NCBI GenBank assembly: GCA_937891165.1
Contig: CALAEX010000242.1
Coordinates: 1-23,631 of the forward strand
DNA: 23,631 bases
Direction of reading: 5' to 3'
DNA from: an uncultured Lachnospiraceae bacterium
GTDB lineage: Bacteria; Bacillota; Clostridia; Lachnospirales; Lachnospiraceae
Part shown: piece after piece, positions 8,987 through 16,479 of the stretch
Layout of the letters: each line of letters starts with the position of its first letter
Position numbering within the stretch: position 1 is the stretch's first letter
Program-made: the position numbers and the translations under genes
The notes under the pieces: model-generated
The model's input: only the letters and a program-made list of their open reading frames with translations
Told to the model about the DNA's origin: nothing
Database searches by the model: none

Positions 8987-8995
8987 GGGAATAAC

Positions 8996-10330
8996 ATGAA
9001 AAATCTTTTAAAACAAAAAAGTTTCATTCTTGTATTTTGTCTTGTGATTACTTTATTTAGTGGTTGTGCAGGAGAAAAACAAAAATTAGAAGAGGACATA
9101 AGCACGGATGCTGTTAATTATGCCGCATCAATTGCTCTTGATATGTCATCGGAAACAGTAAAACAAGAAGTAACAGTAAAAACTTTTGTAGATGGAGATA
9201 CGACACATTTTCATGTTTCTTCGGATTTTAATGACACTGGAGTATTGAAGGCAAGATATTTGGCAATCAATACCCCAGAGTCTACTGGAAAAATTGAGGA
9301 ATATGGAAAAGCAGCTTCGGAATTTACAAAAGAAAAGCTTTCTGCTGCCACTTCCATTATTATTGAATCAGATGACAGTAATTGGAACATGGATTCTACT
9401 AGTGAGAGATATCTTGTATGGGTATGGTATAAAACAGAAGAATCCGAAGAATATAAAAATTTGAATATTGAGATACTTCAAAATGGTTTAGCAATAGCAA
9501 ATTCTTCTGCGAATAATCGTTATGGAGAAACTTGTATGGCTGCGATTGCTCAGGCAAAGGAGCAAAAACTCAATATTTATTCAGGACAAAAAGACCCGAA
9601 CTTTTATTATGGAGAAGCTATGGAGCTGACTCTAAAAGAATTAAGAACCAATGTAGCAGACTATAATGGTTTAAAAGTTGCTTTTAATGGTGTTATTACA
9701 AAGAATTCTAATAATAGTGTTTATGTAGAAGCATATGATGCAGAAACAGATAGATATTATGGTATGTCTGTGTATTATGGATATGGGCTTTCTGGAGAAG
9801 GATTAGATATTCTAACCGTTGGAAATGAAGCTCGTATTGTTGGTACAGTACAATATTATGAAACAGGTGGTACTTATCAAGTGGCAGGTCTTACGTATCG
9901 TCAGATGAAACCAGATGACCCAGGTAATATTCAAAAGTTAAGTGATGGTCATACACCAGCTTATGTACTGACAGAAGCAGATACATTTGTCAATGGAAAG
10001 GTTACCATAGAGGAAGAAGAAGGAAGTAAAGAATTTTCTTATGCAGAATTAGCTATGAGTACTTCTATTGAAATGAAAAATTTAAAAGTAACTAATATTT
10101 ATACGACATCTGATGAAGCAAGTTCTTCGTATGGTGCAATGACTTTAAATTGTGAAGCAGATGGTATTCCTGTAACAGTGCGTACCGAAGTATTATTTGA
10201 TGCAAATAAGGAGCTTGTAACAGAAGAAGTGTACAAAGATAAGACGATTGATGTCAAAGGAATTGTAGATTATTTTAATGGGGAATATCAGATTAAAGTA
10301 TTCTCTGTGAATGATATTGTAATTCGATAA
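8996..10330 (+). CDS. Surface lipoprotein with staphylococcal-nuclease-like domain and OB-like C-terminal domains
   Basis: A predicted extracellular lipoprotein (signal to Cys24, FSGC). Residues about 57-195 match the thermonuclease (SNase) family: metal-binding VDGDT (D66, D68), R87, INTPE with E95, the conserved YGKAASEFTKEKL, and R138 in SERYLVWVW. These align with D19/D21, R35, E43 and R87 of S. aureus nuclease; the position of Asp40 is Asn92, which I believe is common in homologues. Catalysis (calcium-dependent cleavage of DNA or RNA) is therefore plausible. Two beta-rich segments follow, about 206-305 and 330-444, with the pattern of OB-fold domains (GLKVAFNGVIT, ARIVGTVQYY; then IDVKGIVDYFNGEYQIKV). 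It starts 9 bases after the binding-protein gene, so it belongs to the ABC operon, which is unusual. Substrate and activity are inferred. Confidence 0.8.
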   Translation: MKNLLKQKSFILVFCLVITLFSGCAGEKQKLEEDISTDAVNYAASIALDMSSETVKQEVTVKTFVDGDTTHFHVSSDFNDTGVLKARYLAINTPESTGKIEEYGKAASEFTKEKLSAATSIIIESDDSNWNMDSTSERYLVWVWYKTEESEEYKNLNIEILQNGLAIANSSANNRYGETCMAAIAQAKEQKLNIYSGQKDPNFYYGEAMELTLKELRTNVADYNGLKVAFNGVITKNSNNSVYVEAYDAETDRYYGMSVYYGYGLSGEGLDILTVGNEARIVGTVQYYETGGTYQVAGLTYRQMKPDDPGNIQKLSDGHTPAYVLTEADTFVNGKVTIEEEEGSKEFSYAELAMSTSIEMKNLKVTNIYTTSDEASSSYGAMTLNCEADGIPVTVRTEVLFDANKELVTEEVYKDKTIDVKGIVDYFNGEYQIKVFSVNDIVIR

Positions 10331-10351
10331 TAAGAATAATAGGAGTGAATT

Positions 10352-11362
10352 ATGAAAAAAGTATTTGCTAGTATGGCATTATTGACTATGTGTATTTCAA
10401 GTTTTGTGGCTTGTTCTAATAATGCAGATTCTTCCAATGGAGAAAGTGATTTAACAGCGGCAAGAAAATATTTATATGCCATGTATAAAAGTGCAGCAGA
10501 GACAACTCCAGCAGATTATAATGTAGTAGGTGTAGTTTCGATTGGTGGAGTTGCTTTTGATGTAGATTGGACGGTAGATAGTCAGACAGTAAAAATTGTG
10601 CCAAATGGAGATAAGACAGTAACAATTGATGTAGATGAGGCAAATCCAGAAGAAGTAACTTATACATTAACTGCTACATTAAAAGATGCAGAAGGTGCAA
10701 CAGAATCCGTTTCTTTTACACGTAAAGTTCCAGCTGCCATTATTATCGAAGAAGGCATGAGTTATGCTGAAATCGTTGATTTAGCCTATGGCTTAGAAGA
10801 TGGTATGGCTTTAGATGGTAGTTATCGTTTGTATGGTACAATTACAAACATTGATACTCCTTACAGTGCAGATTATAAGAATATTACGGTAACGATTGCG
10901 GTAGAAGGTAAAGAAGATAAGCCAGTAATGTGTTACCGTTTGAAAGGTGATGGAGCAGAAAATCTTGCTGTTGGCGATGCTATTACTGTAGAAGGTGTAT
11001 TTAAGAACTATAAAGGAACAATTGAATTTGATGCAGGTTGTGTACTCCTTGGTATGGGTGAACATAAGGATTATACTGCATTGTTAGAAGCTGCTTATGC
11101 ATTGGAAGATGGACTTTCTATGCAAGAGCCTTGTACAATGACAGGTGTAATTTCTAAGATTGATACTCCTTATAGTGCAGATTATAAAAATATTACAGTT
11201 ACTATTGTAGTTAATGGAGATGAGACAAAGCCAATTATGTGTTATCGTTTGAAAGGTGATGGAGCAGAAAATCTTGCAGAAGGTGATACCATTACAGTAA
11301 CTGGTACAATTAAGAATTATAAAGGAACTATCGAATTTGATGCAGGTTGTACATTAGAGTAG
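10352..11362 (+). CDS. Lipoprotein with Ig-like domain and a duplicated OB-like domain
   Basis: The last gene of the ABC operon, 336 residues, not assigned to a named family. The signal peptide ends at a lipobox FVAC (Cys21). Residues about 35-127 look like a bacterial Ig-type domain (VTYTLTATLKDAEG, SVSFTRKV). Two copies of a roughly 96-residue module follow at 137-232 and 240-335, offset by exactly 103 residues. They share near-identical runs such as IDTPYSADYKNITVTI, MCYRLKGDGAENLA and KNYKGTIEFDAGC. Each copy has two conserved cysteines (194/230 and 297/333) that could form a disulfide. The pattern of strands suggests an OB fold like those in the nuclease lipoprotein upstream. A ligand-, nucleic-acid- or partner-binding role on the cell surface is a guess from context. 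The ribosome site is AGGAGTG (10340-10346). Confidence 0.75.
   Translation: MKKVFASMALLTMCISSFVACSNNADSSNGESDLTAARKYLYAMYKSAAETTPADYNVVGVVSIGGVAFDVDWTVDSQTVKIVPNGDKTVTIDVDEANPEEVTYTLTATLKDAEGATESVSFTRKVPAAIIIEEGMSYAEIVDLAYGLEDGMALDGSYRLYGTITNIDTPYSADYKNITVTIAVEGKEDKPVMCYRLKGDGAENLAVGDAITVEGVFKNYKGTIEFDAGCVLLGMGEHKDYTALLEAAYALEDGLSMQEPCTMTGVISKIDTPYSADYKNITVTIVVNGDETKPIMCYRLKGDGAENLAEGDTITVTGTIKNYKGTIEFDAGCTLE
10760..11356 (+). repeat. Tandem domain duplication (2 x about 288 bases, offset 309)
   Basis: Segments 10760-11047 and 11069-11356 encode two copies of one module. Long nucleotide stretches are identical or nearly so (for example around 10936-10968 and 11245-11277), while the first 60 bases and the linker have diverged. 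This points to a fairly recent duplication, or to gene conversion of the conserved part. Confidence 0.85.
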
Positions 11363-11363
11363 A

Positions 11364-11396
11364 AAGAAAGAGGCTGTTTTTAACAGCCTCTTTCTT
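11364..11396. terminator. Bidirectional terminator between the ABC operon and surE
   Basis: A perfect 15-base stem (11364-11378 with 11382-11396, core GAGGCTGTT/AACAGCCTC) with a three-base loop. It starts two bases after the lipoprotein stop codon and contains the surE stop codon (11380-11382, minus strand). The A-rich left flank and T-rich right flank let it act in both directions between the converging operons. Confidence 0.88.
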
Positions 11397-12120
11397 CTTT
11401 GTTTAGGTACGAAAGCGAGTGAAACACTTCCATATTTGTGCGGTTCGTTGTGAGTGGTGTGATGGAGATGTGTCTATGAATGAGGACGGTTTCGGTATCG
11501 AATTCGGTTTCGCCTCGTTCTGTAAAAATACTCTTTCCTACAGGGAGGTATAGGTTATTTTCTTGTGGGAGGAATTCATCTCCAAAGTATGGACCGCCTT
11601 GGCGGGTAATACGGATTTCTTTTGGTTGAAGAGGAATATTTACATTGTAAATATTGTTTTTTTCAAATAGTTTGTGTTGGATAAAAAAGTCGTAGATAGT
11701 GTCTAACTTTTCTAATGCGTAGTCAAACGTTTCGGGTTCGGTAGAAATGGCAACAGAGCAAATGCCGTGGTAGGCAGACTCCATGACGGCACTTACTGTT
11801 CCAGAGTAAATAATATCTTGACCAATGTTTAATCCACGGTTAATACCAGAAATAACAAGGTCATAGTCTTGTCCAAGTCCTGCAAGTGCGAAACGGACAC
11901 AGTCCGCAGGTGTAGAGTCTACCGTATAGGCTTCGATAGTAGGAGAAAGGTTTGTTTTTAAAACCTCAAATGATTTGTGAATTTCAATACCATGGCTTTT
12001 TCCGCTTTGTTCTTGTTTTGGGACAACGATTGTTACTTCCCCTAGCTTTTTTGCCCATTCAGCAAGTGGTAATAATACACTAGAAGAAATACTATCGTCG
12101 TTTGTGATTAAAATTCTCAT
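11380..12120 (-). CDS. surE: 5'-nucleotidase SurE
   Basis: A metal-dependent phosphatase that removes phosphate from nucleoside 5'- and 3'-monophosphates, and in some species degrades short polyphosphate. The 246-residue length is typical. Family motifs: ITNDDS at 5-10 with metal ligands D8 and D9, SGKSHG at 39-44 (S39 ligand), YTVDSTPADCVRFAL at 65-79, and VISGINRGLNIGQD then YSGTVSAVMES at 89-115 (N94 ligand). I choose ATG 12120: AGGAG lies 5 bases upstream and the ATG overlaps the previous stop as ATGA, while the in-frame GTG at 12126 would sit on the ribosome site. It is the last gene of a translationally coupled operon with two DHH phosphoesterases, so a role in clearing nucleotides produced by them is likely. 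Confidence 0.93.
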   Translation of the reverse strand: MRILITNDDSISSSVLLPLAEWAKKLGEVTIVVPKQEQSGKSHGIEIHKSFEVLKTNLSPTIEAYTVDSTPADCVRFALAGLGQDYDLVISGINRGLNIGQDIIYSGTVSAVMESAYHGICSVAISTEPETFDYALEKLDTIYDFFIQHKLFEKNNIYNVNIPLQPKEIRITRQGGPYFGDEFLPQENNLYLPVGKSIFTERGETEFDTETVLIHRHISITPLTTNRTNMEVFHSLSYLNKEERGC

Positions 12121-13103
12121 AGCCACTCCTTATGCGTTTCTTTATATTCTTTAATTAAGGTATCAGCATCTGAAATCAGTGCATTTTGTTCTTCTGTGTT
12201 ATAAATCGTAGCACCACTAGCACAGGCGTGACCGCCACCACGATATTTCTCTGCGATTGTGTTAATATGAGCAAAACGGGAACGTAAACGTACACGAATT
12301 GTTCTAGCTTCATCTCCTGTTTCTACAAATAGTATCCAGCAAAGACAGCCTTTTATTCCTTCCATATAGGAAATGGAAGCACTTGCCATTTCGAGTGTTA
12401 AATGAAATTGCTCTTGCATTGTTTTATCAATATATAAGTAAGCAACACCATGTTCTGTAATTTTCATATGTTCATAAACATATGCTTTAAATTTCAATTG
12501 ATTAAATTCTTCTAAATAGAGATTCGCATATAATAATTCCGTGTTAATTTGCTGGTCTAATAAAATGGCGGCATAGCGTAGAGTATCTCCACTGACGCTA
12601 CTAAAACGGAATCTTCCAGAGTCTGTTACCATACCTGTAAATAAATACATAGCAGCTTGTTGGTTGATTTTTAATTCGTCATGAAATGTATCATAGAATT
12701 TGACAACCATTTCACAAGCGGAGGATTTTTCATCTTCTACCCAAGAATAATCACCATAAGGGGCAATATCAATATGGTGGTCAATTTTGATTAACTCTTT
12801 ACAGAGTGTATATTTGTTGCTGGAAATACGAGAAGTTGTTGCGGTATCTAGTACAATACCGAGAGCATCTGCAAATAATTCATCTGCAATTTCGCCATCT
12901 TCTGGTCCAAGAAATTGTAAATAATCCGCATAGTCTTCATTGACAAGATAAATTTCTTTTTCAGGATATGTGATTCTTAAAATTTCTTGTAGTCCTTTCG
13001 TAGAGCCGACAGCATCTCCATCGGGTCTAAAATGACGGAATATCATAATACGGTGATATTCTTTTATTTTTTCTAAAATAGTTTTCATAATTTCTATGTT
13101 CAT
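12117..13103 (-). CDS. DHH/DHHA1 phosphoesterase, NrnA-like (second copy)
   Basis: A two-domain, Mn-dependent phosphoesterase of the family that includes NrnA (oligoribonuclease/pAp phosphatase) and GdpP. The 328 residues show the DHH-domain ligands in order: RHFRPDGDAVGS at 23-34 (H24, D28, D30), LDTATTSR at 85-92 (D86), KIDHH at 106-110, and GMVTDSGRFRF at 157-167 (D161). The C-terminal DHHA1 domain has RGGGHACASGA. There is no membrane, PAS or GGDEF domain, so GdpP-like c-di-AMP hydrolysis in a membrane context is not supported. NrnA-type enzymes digest 2-5-mer RNA and convert pAp to AMP. The start ATG overlaps the preceding stop (ATGA), with AAGGAAGG upstream. It is a paralogue of the gene just before it and ends by an ATGA overlap into surE. 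Confidence 0.9.
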   Translation of the reverse strand: MNIEIMKTILEKIKEYHRIMIFRHFRPDGDAVGSTKGLQEILRITYPEKEIYLVNEDYADYLQFLGPEDGEIADELFADALGIVLDTATTSRISSNKYTLCKELIKIDHHIDIAPYGDYSWVEDEKSSACEMVVKFYDTFHDELKINQQAAMYLFTGMVTDSGRFRFSSVSGDTLRYAAILLDQQINTELLYANLYLEEFNQLKFKAYVYEHMKITEHGVAYLYIDKTMQEQFHLTLEMASASISYMEGIKGCLCWILFVETGDEARTIRVRLRSRFAHINTIAEKYRGGGHACASGATIYNTEEQNALISDADTLIKEYKETHKEWL

Positions 13104-14047
13104 TGTAAGTTTCCTTCCTTTGCCATTTGGTCTAAATCAGTAAGCATACGTATGGCTTCTTCTTTGGATTTCACACAAGCACCACTTGCTTTTTTGTGAC
13201 CGCCTCCTCCATATTTTACAGCAATTGGATTGATATTATACTTGCTAGAACGAAGTTCACAAAGAATACCTTCTTCGGTTTCGGTAAAGTTAACCCAAAT
13301 ATCTACATTTTTAATATCTGCCATTGTATTTACCATTCCTCTAGAAATAGAGAAAGTATCTTTACCAAGTGCTTTTAATTCTTCTAATGTTGTATAAATA
13401 TAAGCAACATTGTTTTGTGTAAATTGGATTTTTAATAAAAATTGTGCACGTAGTTTTTTGCTTTCATAGTCCTCGGCATATAAATCGCTATAGATTTCAT
13501 TTAAATCAATGGATTGTTCCATTAAAAAAGCAGCGAGGCGGAATGTATTAGCAGAAGTAGAGTCATAACGGAAACGGCCAGAATCGGTTGCCATACCAGT
13601 ATATAATGATTTTGCAGCAAGAGATGGAACACGTAACTTACATTGGATTGCAAACTCTGTAATTAAACCACAACAACTTTCATAGGTTGTATCTATCACT
13701 TCATAGTCTGCAATTTTTTCACAAAATAGATGATGGTCAAAACGAACCGTACAAGAAGCTTTTTGATAACGCTCATCACTAATGAGATGTGTTGAACCAC
13801 AATCCAAAATAATAGCAAGTGCGTTTGTGTAATATTCGTCTGCAATTTCATCCATCAAGCAGTCTTCCATAAAGTCATAATGACCTGCTGGGTCACCTAC
13901 GACATAAATTTGTTTGTTTGGATAATTTTCTTTAAGAATATGTTTTAAACCAATTTGACTTCCCATGGCGTCACCATCTGGTTTGGAATGACGATGGAGA
14001 ATAATAGTATCATAATGATTGATTTGATTGATAATTTCTTGAAACAT
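13100..14047 (-). CDS. DHH/DHHA1 phosphoesterase, NrnA-like (first copy)
   Basis: First gene of the DHH-DHH-surE operon, 315 residues, the usual NrnA size. Motifs: LHRHSKPDGDAMGS at 17-30 (H20, D24, D26), LDCGSTH at 81-87 (D82), VRFDHH at 101-106, GMATDSGRFRY at 151-161 (D155), and the substrate-binding DHHA1 motif YGGGGHKKASGACV near the C-terminus. All catalytic ligands are kept, so both copies should be active rather than one being a decayed duplicate. The two proteins differ clearly in sequence, which suggests an old duplication with divided substrates or a heterodimer. AGAAAGG about 10 bases upstream is the ribosome site. Likely reactions are breakdown of nanoRNA, short DNA or linear dinucleotides (such as pApA) and of pAp; which one cannot be decided here. 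Confidence 0.9.
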   Translation of the reverse strand: MFQEIINQINHYDTIILHRHSKPDGDAMGSQIGLKHILKENYPNKQIYVVGDPAGHYDFMEDCLMDEIADEYYTNALAIILDCGSTHLISDERYQKASCTVRFDHHLFCEKIADYEVIDTTYESCCGLITEFAIQCKLRVPSLAAKSLYTGMATDSGRFRYDSTSANTFRLAAFLMEQSIDLNEIYSDLYAEDYESKKLRAQFLLKIQFTQNNVAYIYTTLEELKALGKDTFSISRGMVNTMADIKNVDIWVNFTETEEGILCELRSSKYNINPIAVKYGGGGHKKASGACVKSKEEAIRMLTDLDQMAKEGNLQ

Positions 14048-14079
14048 AGTAACAACCTTTCTAATTATAAAGTAATATT

Positions 14080-14108
14080 ATTATAAGCAATTTTTTATGA
14101 AAAAGCAA
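14080..14108 (-). promoter_or_regulatory. Predicted promoter of the DHH-DHH-surE operon
   Basis: On the minus strand TTGCTT (14108-14103) is followed after 17 bases by TATAAT (14085-14080). A second TATAAT (14069-14064) lies closer to the gene without a good -35 at standard spacing. The 136-base gap is divergent with the DUF255 gene, whose own promoter I could not place with confidence. Confidence 0.5.
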
Positions 14109-14183
14109 ATATCTGTTGCTAAAATCGTACATACTAACTAAAAAAATAGTTGCTGATAGTCATACAACAGAATGTGAGGAAAT

Positions 14184-16136
14184 ATGCAAAATCATTTAAA
14201 AAATCAAACAAGTCCTTATTTATTACAACATGTGAATAATCCAGTGGATTGGTATCCATGGGGAGAGGAAGCTTTTGAGAAGGCAAAAAGAGAACAAAAA
14301 CCTGTGTTTTTGAGTATTGGTTACAGTACGTGTCATTGGTGTCATGTGATGGCACATGAAAGTTTTGAAGATGAGGAAATAGCAAATATATTAAATCAAT
14401 ATTTTATTTCAATTAAAGTAGATAAAGAAGAACGACCAGATATTGATAGTGTTTATATGTCAGTATGTCAAGCATTGACAGGAAGTGGTGGTTGGCCTAC
14501 TACGATTTTTTTAACACCAGAGCAGAAACCTTTTTTTGCAGGAACATATTTTCCAAAGTATGCAAAATATGGACAAATTGGCTTAAAAGAGTTGTTATTA
14601 GCAGTACAAAAGCAATGGAGTGAGGATAGAGTTTCTTTAGTACAGTCCGCAGAGGAAATTATATCAGAAATAAAGAGACAGCAAGGTCAAAGGAATAAAA
14701 AGTTTGAAGGGGAAGATAAGTCAGACATAATAGAACAGGCAGTTACTCTTTATGAAAGAATGTTTGATAAAATGTATGGAGGATTTGGGAATGCACCAAA
14801 ATTTCCAACACCACACAATTTATTATTTTTAATGAGATATTATGAAAGAAACAGAAAGAAATCTATTAGAAGTATGATAGAGGTAACTTTGCTTCAATTA
14901 TATCGGGGTGGAATTTTTGACCATATTGGTGGTGGTTTTAGCAGATATTCTACGGATAGATATTTTTTAGTTCCACATTTTGAAAAGATGTTATATGACA
15001 ATGCATTATTGATAATGTGTTATTGTAAAGCATATCAATTGACAGGCTATCCGATTTATCGAGAAGTAGCAGAAAAAACAGCCAATTATATTTTACGGGA
15101 AATGACAAGTGAGGAAGGTGGTTTCTTTAGTGCTCAAGATGCAGATAGTGAGGGAGAAGAAGGAAAATATTATGTTTTTAAACCAGAGGAATTGATTGAA
15201 TTATTAGGAGAAACAAGGGGAAAAGCGTTTAATCAATATTTTGATATTACAGAACAGGGAAATTTTGAAGGAAAAAGTATTCCAAATTTATTGCAGACGA
15301 AAGAATTACAATATCGTTTTGAAGATATATTACCTGTGGTTTATAAGTATAGAAAAAAGCGTTATGCATTGCATTTAGATGATAAGATTTTAACTGCATG
15401 GAATGGAATGATGATTACAGCAATGTGTTGGTTATATCGAATTACAGGAAATGAACGATATGTAATGTCGGCAGAAAAAGCACAAAATTTTATTTTTATG
15501 AATCTTTGTGAAGAAACTACATTGTATGCTAGTTATCGAGAAGGAAAACAAAGTGGGCAAGGATTTTTGGATGATTATGCATATGAAATTTTTGCCTTAT
15601 TATCTTTATATGAAACAACGTTTCATGAGAGTTATTTAGAAAAGGCAAAACAATTTTGTGAAAAGGCAATAGCAGAGTTTTTCGATGAAGAGAAGGGTGG
15701 ATTTTTTCTTTATGGAAAGGAAAATGAACCATTAATTATGCAACCGAAAGAAACGTATGATGGAGCAATACCAAGTGGAAATTCTGTGATGGCATATAAT
15801 TTAGTACAGCTTTCTTTTTTAGAAGGAGAAAAAACGTATGAAAAAGTGTTAGAAAAGCAAATATCGTTTATGGTTCAAGAAGCACAAGGGTATTCGGCAG
15901 GACATGCGATGTTTTTGATGGCATTGTTAGATAGAATAGAACGACCAGAACAAGTGATTATAGTGTTAAAAGAAGAAACAGATTTGAATCAGTTTTCTTG
16001 TAGAATTCCGTTAAATATGATAGTTCGAGTTTTGAGAGAACCAACAAAGGAATATCCACTAAAGAATGATAAAACAACATATTATGTATGCAAAGGGCAT
16101 ACGTGCCAACCAGCAACAAATGAATGGAAGAGATAA
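14184..16136 (+). CDS. DUF255 thioredoxin-fold protein (YyaL/SSP411 family)
   Basis: A 650-residue cytoplasmic protein of the widespread YyaL family, related to human SPATA20. The N-terminal third is a thioredoxin-like DUF255 domain opening with the signature SPYLLQHVNNPVDWYPWGEEAF and carrying CHWCHVMAHESFED, in which C50 and C53 form a CxxC-like redox or metal site. The rest is an alpha/alpha-barrel resembling N-acylglucosamine 2-epimerases and glycosidases, with DAPKFP-like GNAPKFPTPHNLLFL, HFEKMLYDNALL, SAQDADSEGEEGKYY and LDDKILTAWNGMMI all conserved. The biochemical reaction is not established for the family as far as I know. The gene stands alone: divergent from the DHH operon and followed by a palindromic element. 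Ribosome site GAGGA just before the ATG. Confidence 0.9.
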   Translation: MQNHLKNQTSPYLLQHVNNPVDWYPWGEEAFEKAKREQKPVFLSIGYSTCHWCHVMAHESFEDEEIANILNQYFISIKVDKEERPDIDSVYMSVCQALTGSGGWPTTIFLTPEQKPFFAGTYFPKYAKYGQIGLKELLLAVQKQWSEDRVSLVQSAEEIISEIKRQQGQRNKKFEGEDKSDIIEQAVTLYERMFDKMYGGFGNAPKFPTPHNLLFLMRYYERNRKKSIRSMIEVTLLQLYRGGIFDHIGGGFSRYSTDRYFLVPHFEKMLYDNALLIMCYCKAYQLTGYPIYREVAEKTANYILREMTSEEGGFFSAQDADSEGEEGKYYVFKPEELIELLGETRGKAFNQYFDITEQGNFEGKSIPNLLQTKELQYRFEDILPVVYKYRKKRYALHLDDKILTAWNGMMITAMCWLYRITGNERYVMSAEKAQNFIFMNLCEETTLYASYREGKQSGQGFLDDYAYEIFALLSLYETTFHESYLEKAKQFCEKAIAEFFDEEKGGFFLYGKENEPLIMQPKETYDGAIPSGNSVMAYNLVQLSFLEGEKTYEKVLEKQISFMVQEAQGYSAGHAMFLMALLDRIERPEQVIIVLKEETDLNQFSCRIPLNMIVRVLREPTKEYPLKNDKTTYYVCKGHTCQPATNEWKR

Positions 16137-16351
16137 TTTTTTAAGTTACTGTTTGCATATATGCAAAAAAAGCAGTTCTCTTGCTAGATACTGTTTGGAC
16201 ACACTTTCGCTCGGGACGAGACGGAACAGTACTAGGCTCGAAAAGCCCTCGTGGGGGAACTGCCGTCTCTTTACGGTCCTGCACAGTATCTAGCAAGAGA
16301 ACTGCTATGGCTATAGCAAATGATAACAAGTACACAGTAACACAAAAAATT
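16135..16351. mobile_element. MITE-like palindromic element or structured intergenic RNA
   Basis: The 343-base gap between the DUF255 gene and cysK holds a 217-base interval bounded by inverted ends (16135-16152 and 16334-16351, 16 of 18 positions matching, core GTTACTGT). Inside, 16171-16193 is a perfect 23-base inverted match to 16284-16306. Nested within that is a GC-richer core with GAGACGG (16218-16224) opposite CCGTCTC (16263-16269), CAGT opposite ACTG, and GGCT/AGCC (16235-16247). The core looks clearly richer in G and C than the flanking DNA. No transposase and no convincing target-site duplication is visible. A non-autonomous transposon-like repeat is the favoured reading; a structured RNA or very long terminator is the alternative. 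Its left end touches the DUF255 stop codon. The rest of the gap holds the cysK promoter and leader. Confidence 0.6.
16152..16167. repeat. Perfect 16-base palindrome
   Basis: TTTGCATATATGCAAA reads identically on both strands. It lies inside the left arm of the palindromic element, between the outer inverted end and the 23-base stem. It could be part of the element's fold or a binding site. Confidence 0.6.
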
Positions 16352-16380
16352 TCATAAAATAAAGTAAAAAGAATAAATAT

Positions 16381-16409
16381 TTGCCTAGAAAAATAAAGTA
16401 TGATATAAT
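16381..16409 (+). promoter_or_regulatory. Extended -10 promoter of cysK
   Basis: TTGCCT (16381-16386) is separated by 17 bases from a perfect TATAAT (16404-16409), which also carries the extended TGn element (16401-16403). Transcription should start near 16416, giving a leader of about 64 bases. That is too short for a T-box or S-box riboswitch, and I see no leader fold of that kind. Confidence 0.75.
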
Positions 16410-16479
16410 GTAGAAAAAATTTATTACTTTAAAGAGGTGTAGTCTGTAAAAAAGATTTTAGTGAGAAAGGAAGGTAGTT

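Noticed and set aside
12117..13103. GdpP (c-di-AMP phosphodiesterase) as identity of the DHH proteins
   Set aside because: Neither DHH protein has the membrane, PAS or degenerate GGDEF domains of GdpP; the short soluble form fits NrnA better.
16141..16335. 64-codon minus-strand open frame within the palindromic element
   Set aside because: It spans both arms of the inverted repeat and the GC-rich core, has no good ribosome site, and its composition follows the DNA palindrome. It is best seen as a by-product of the element.
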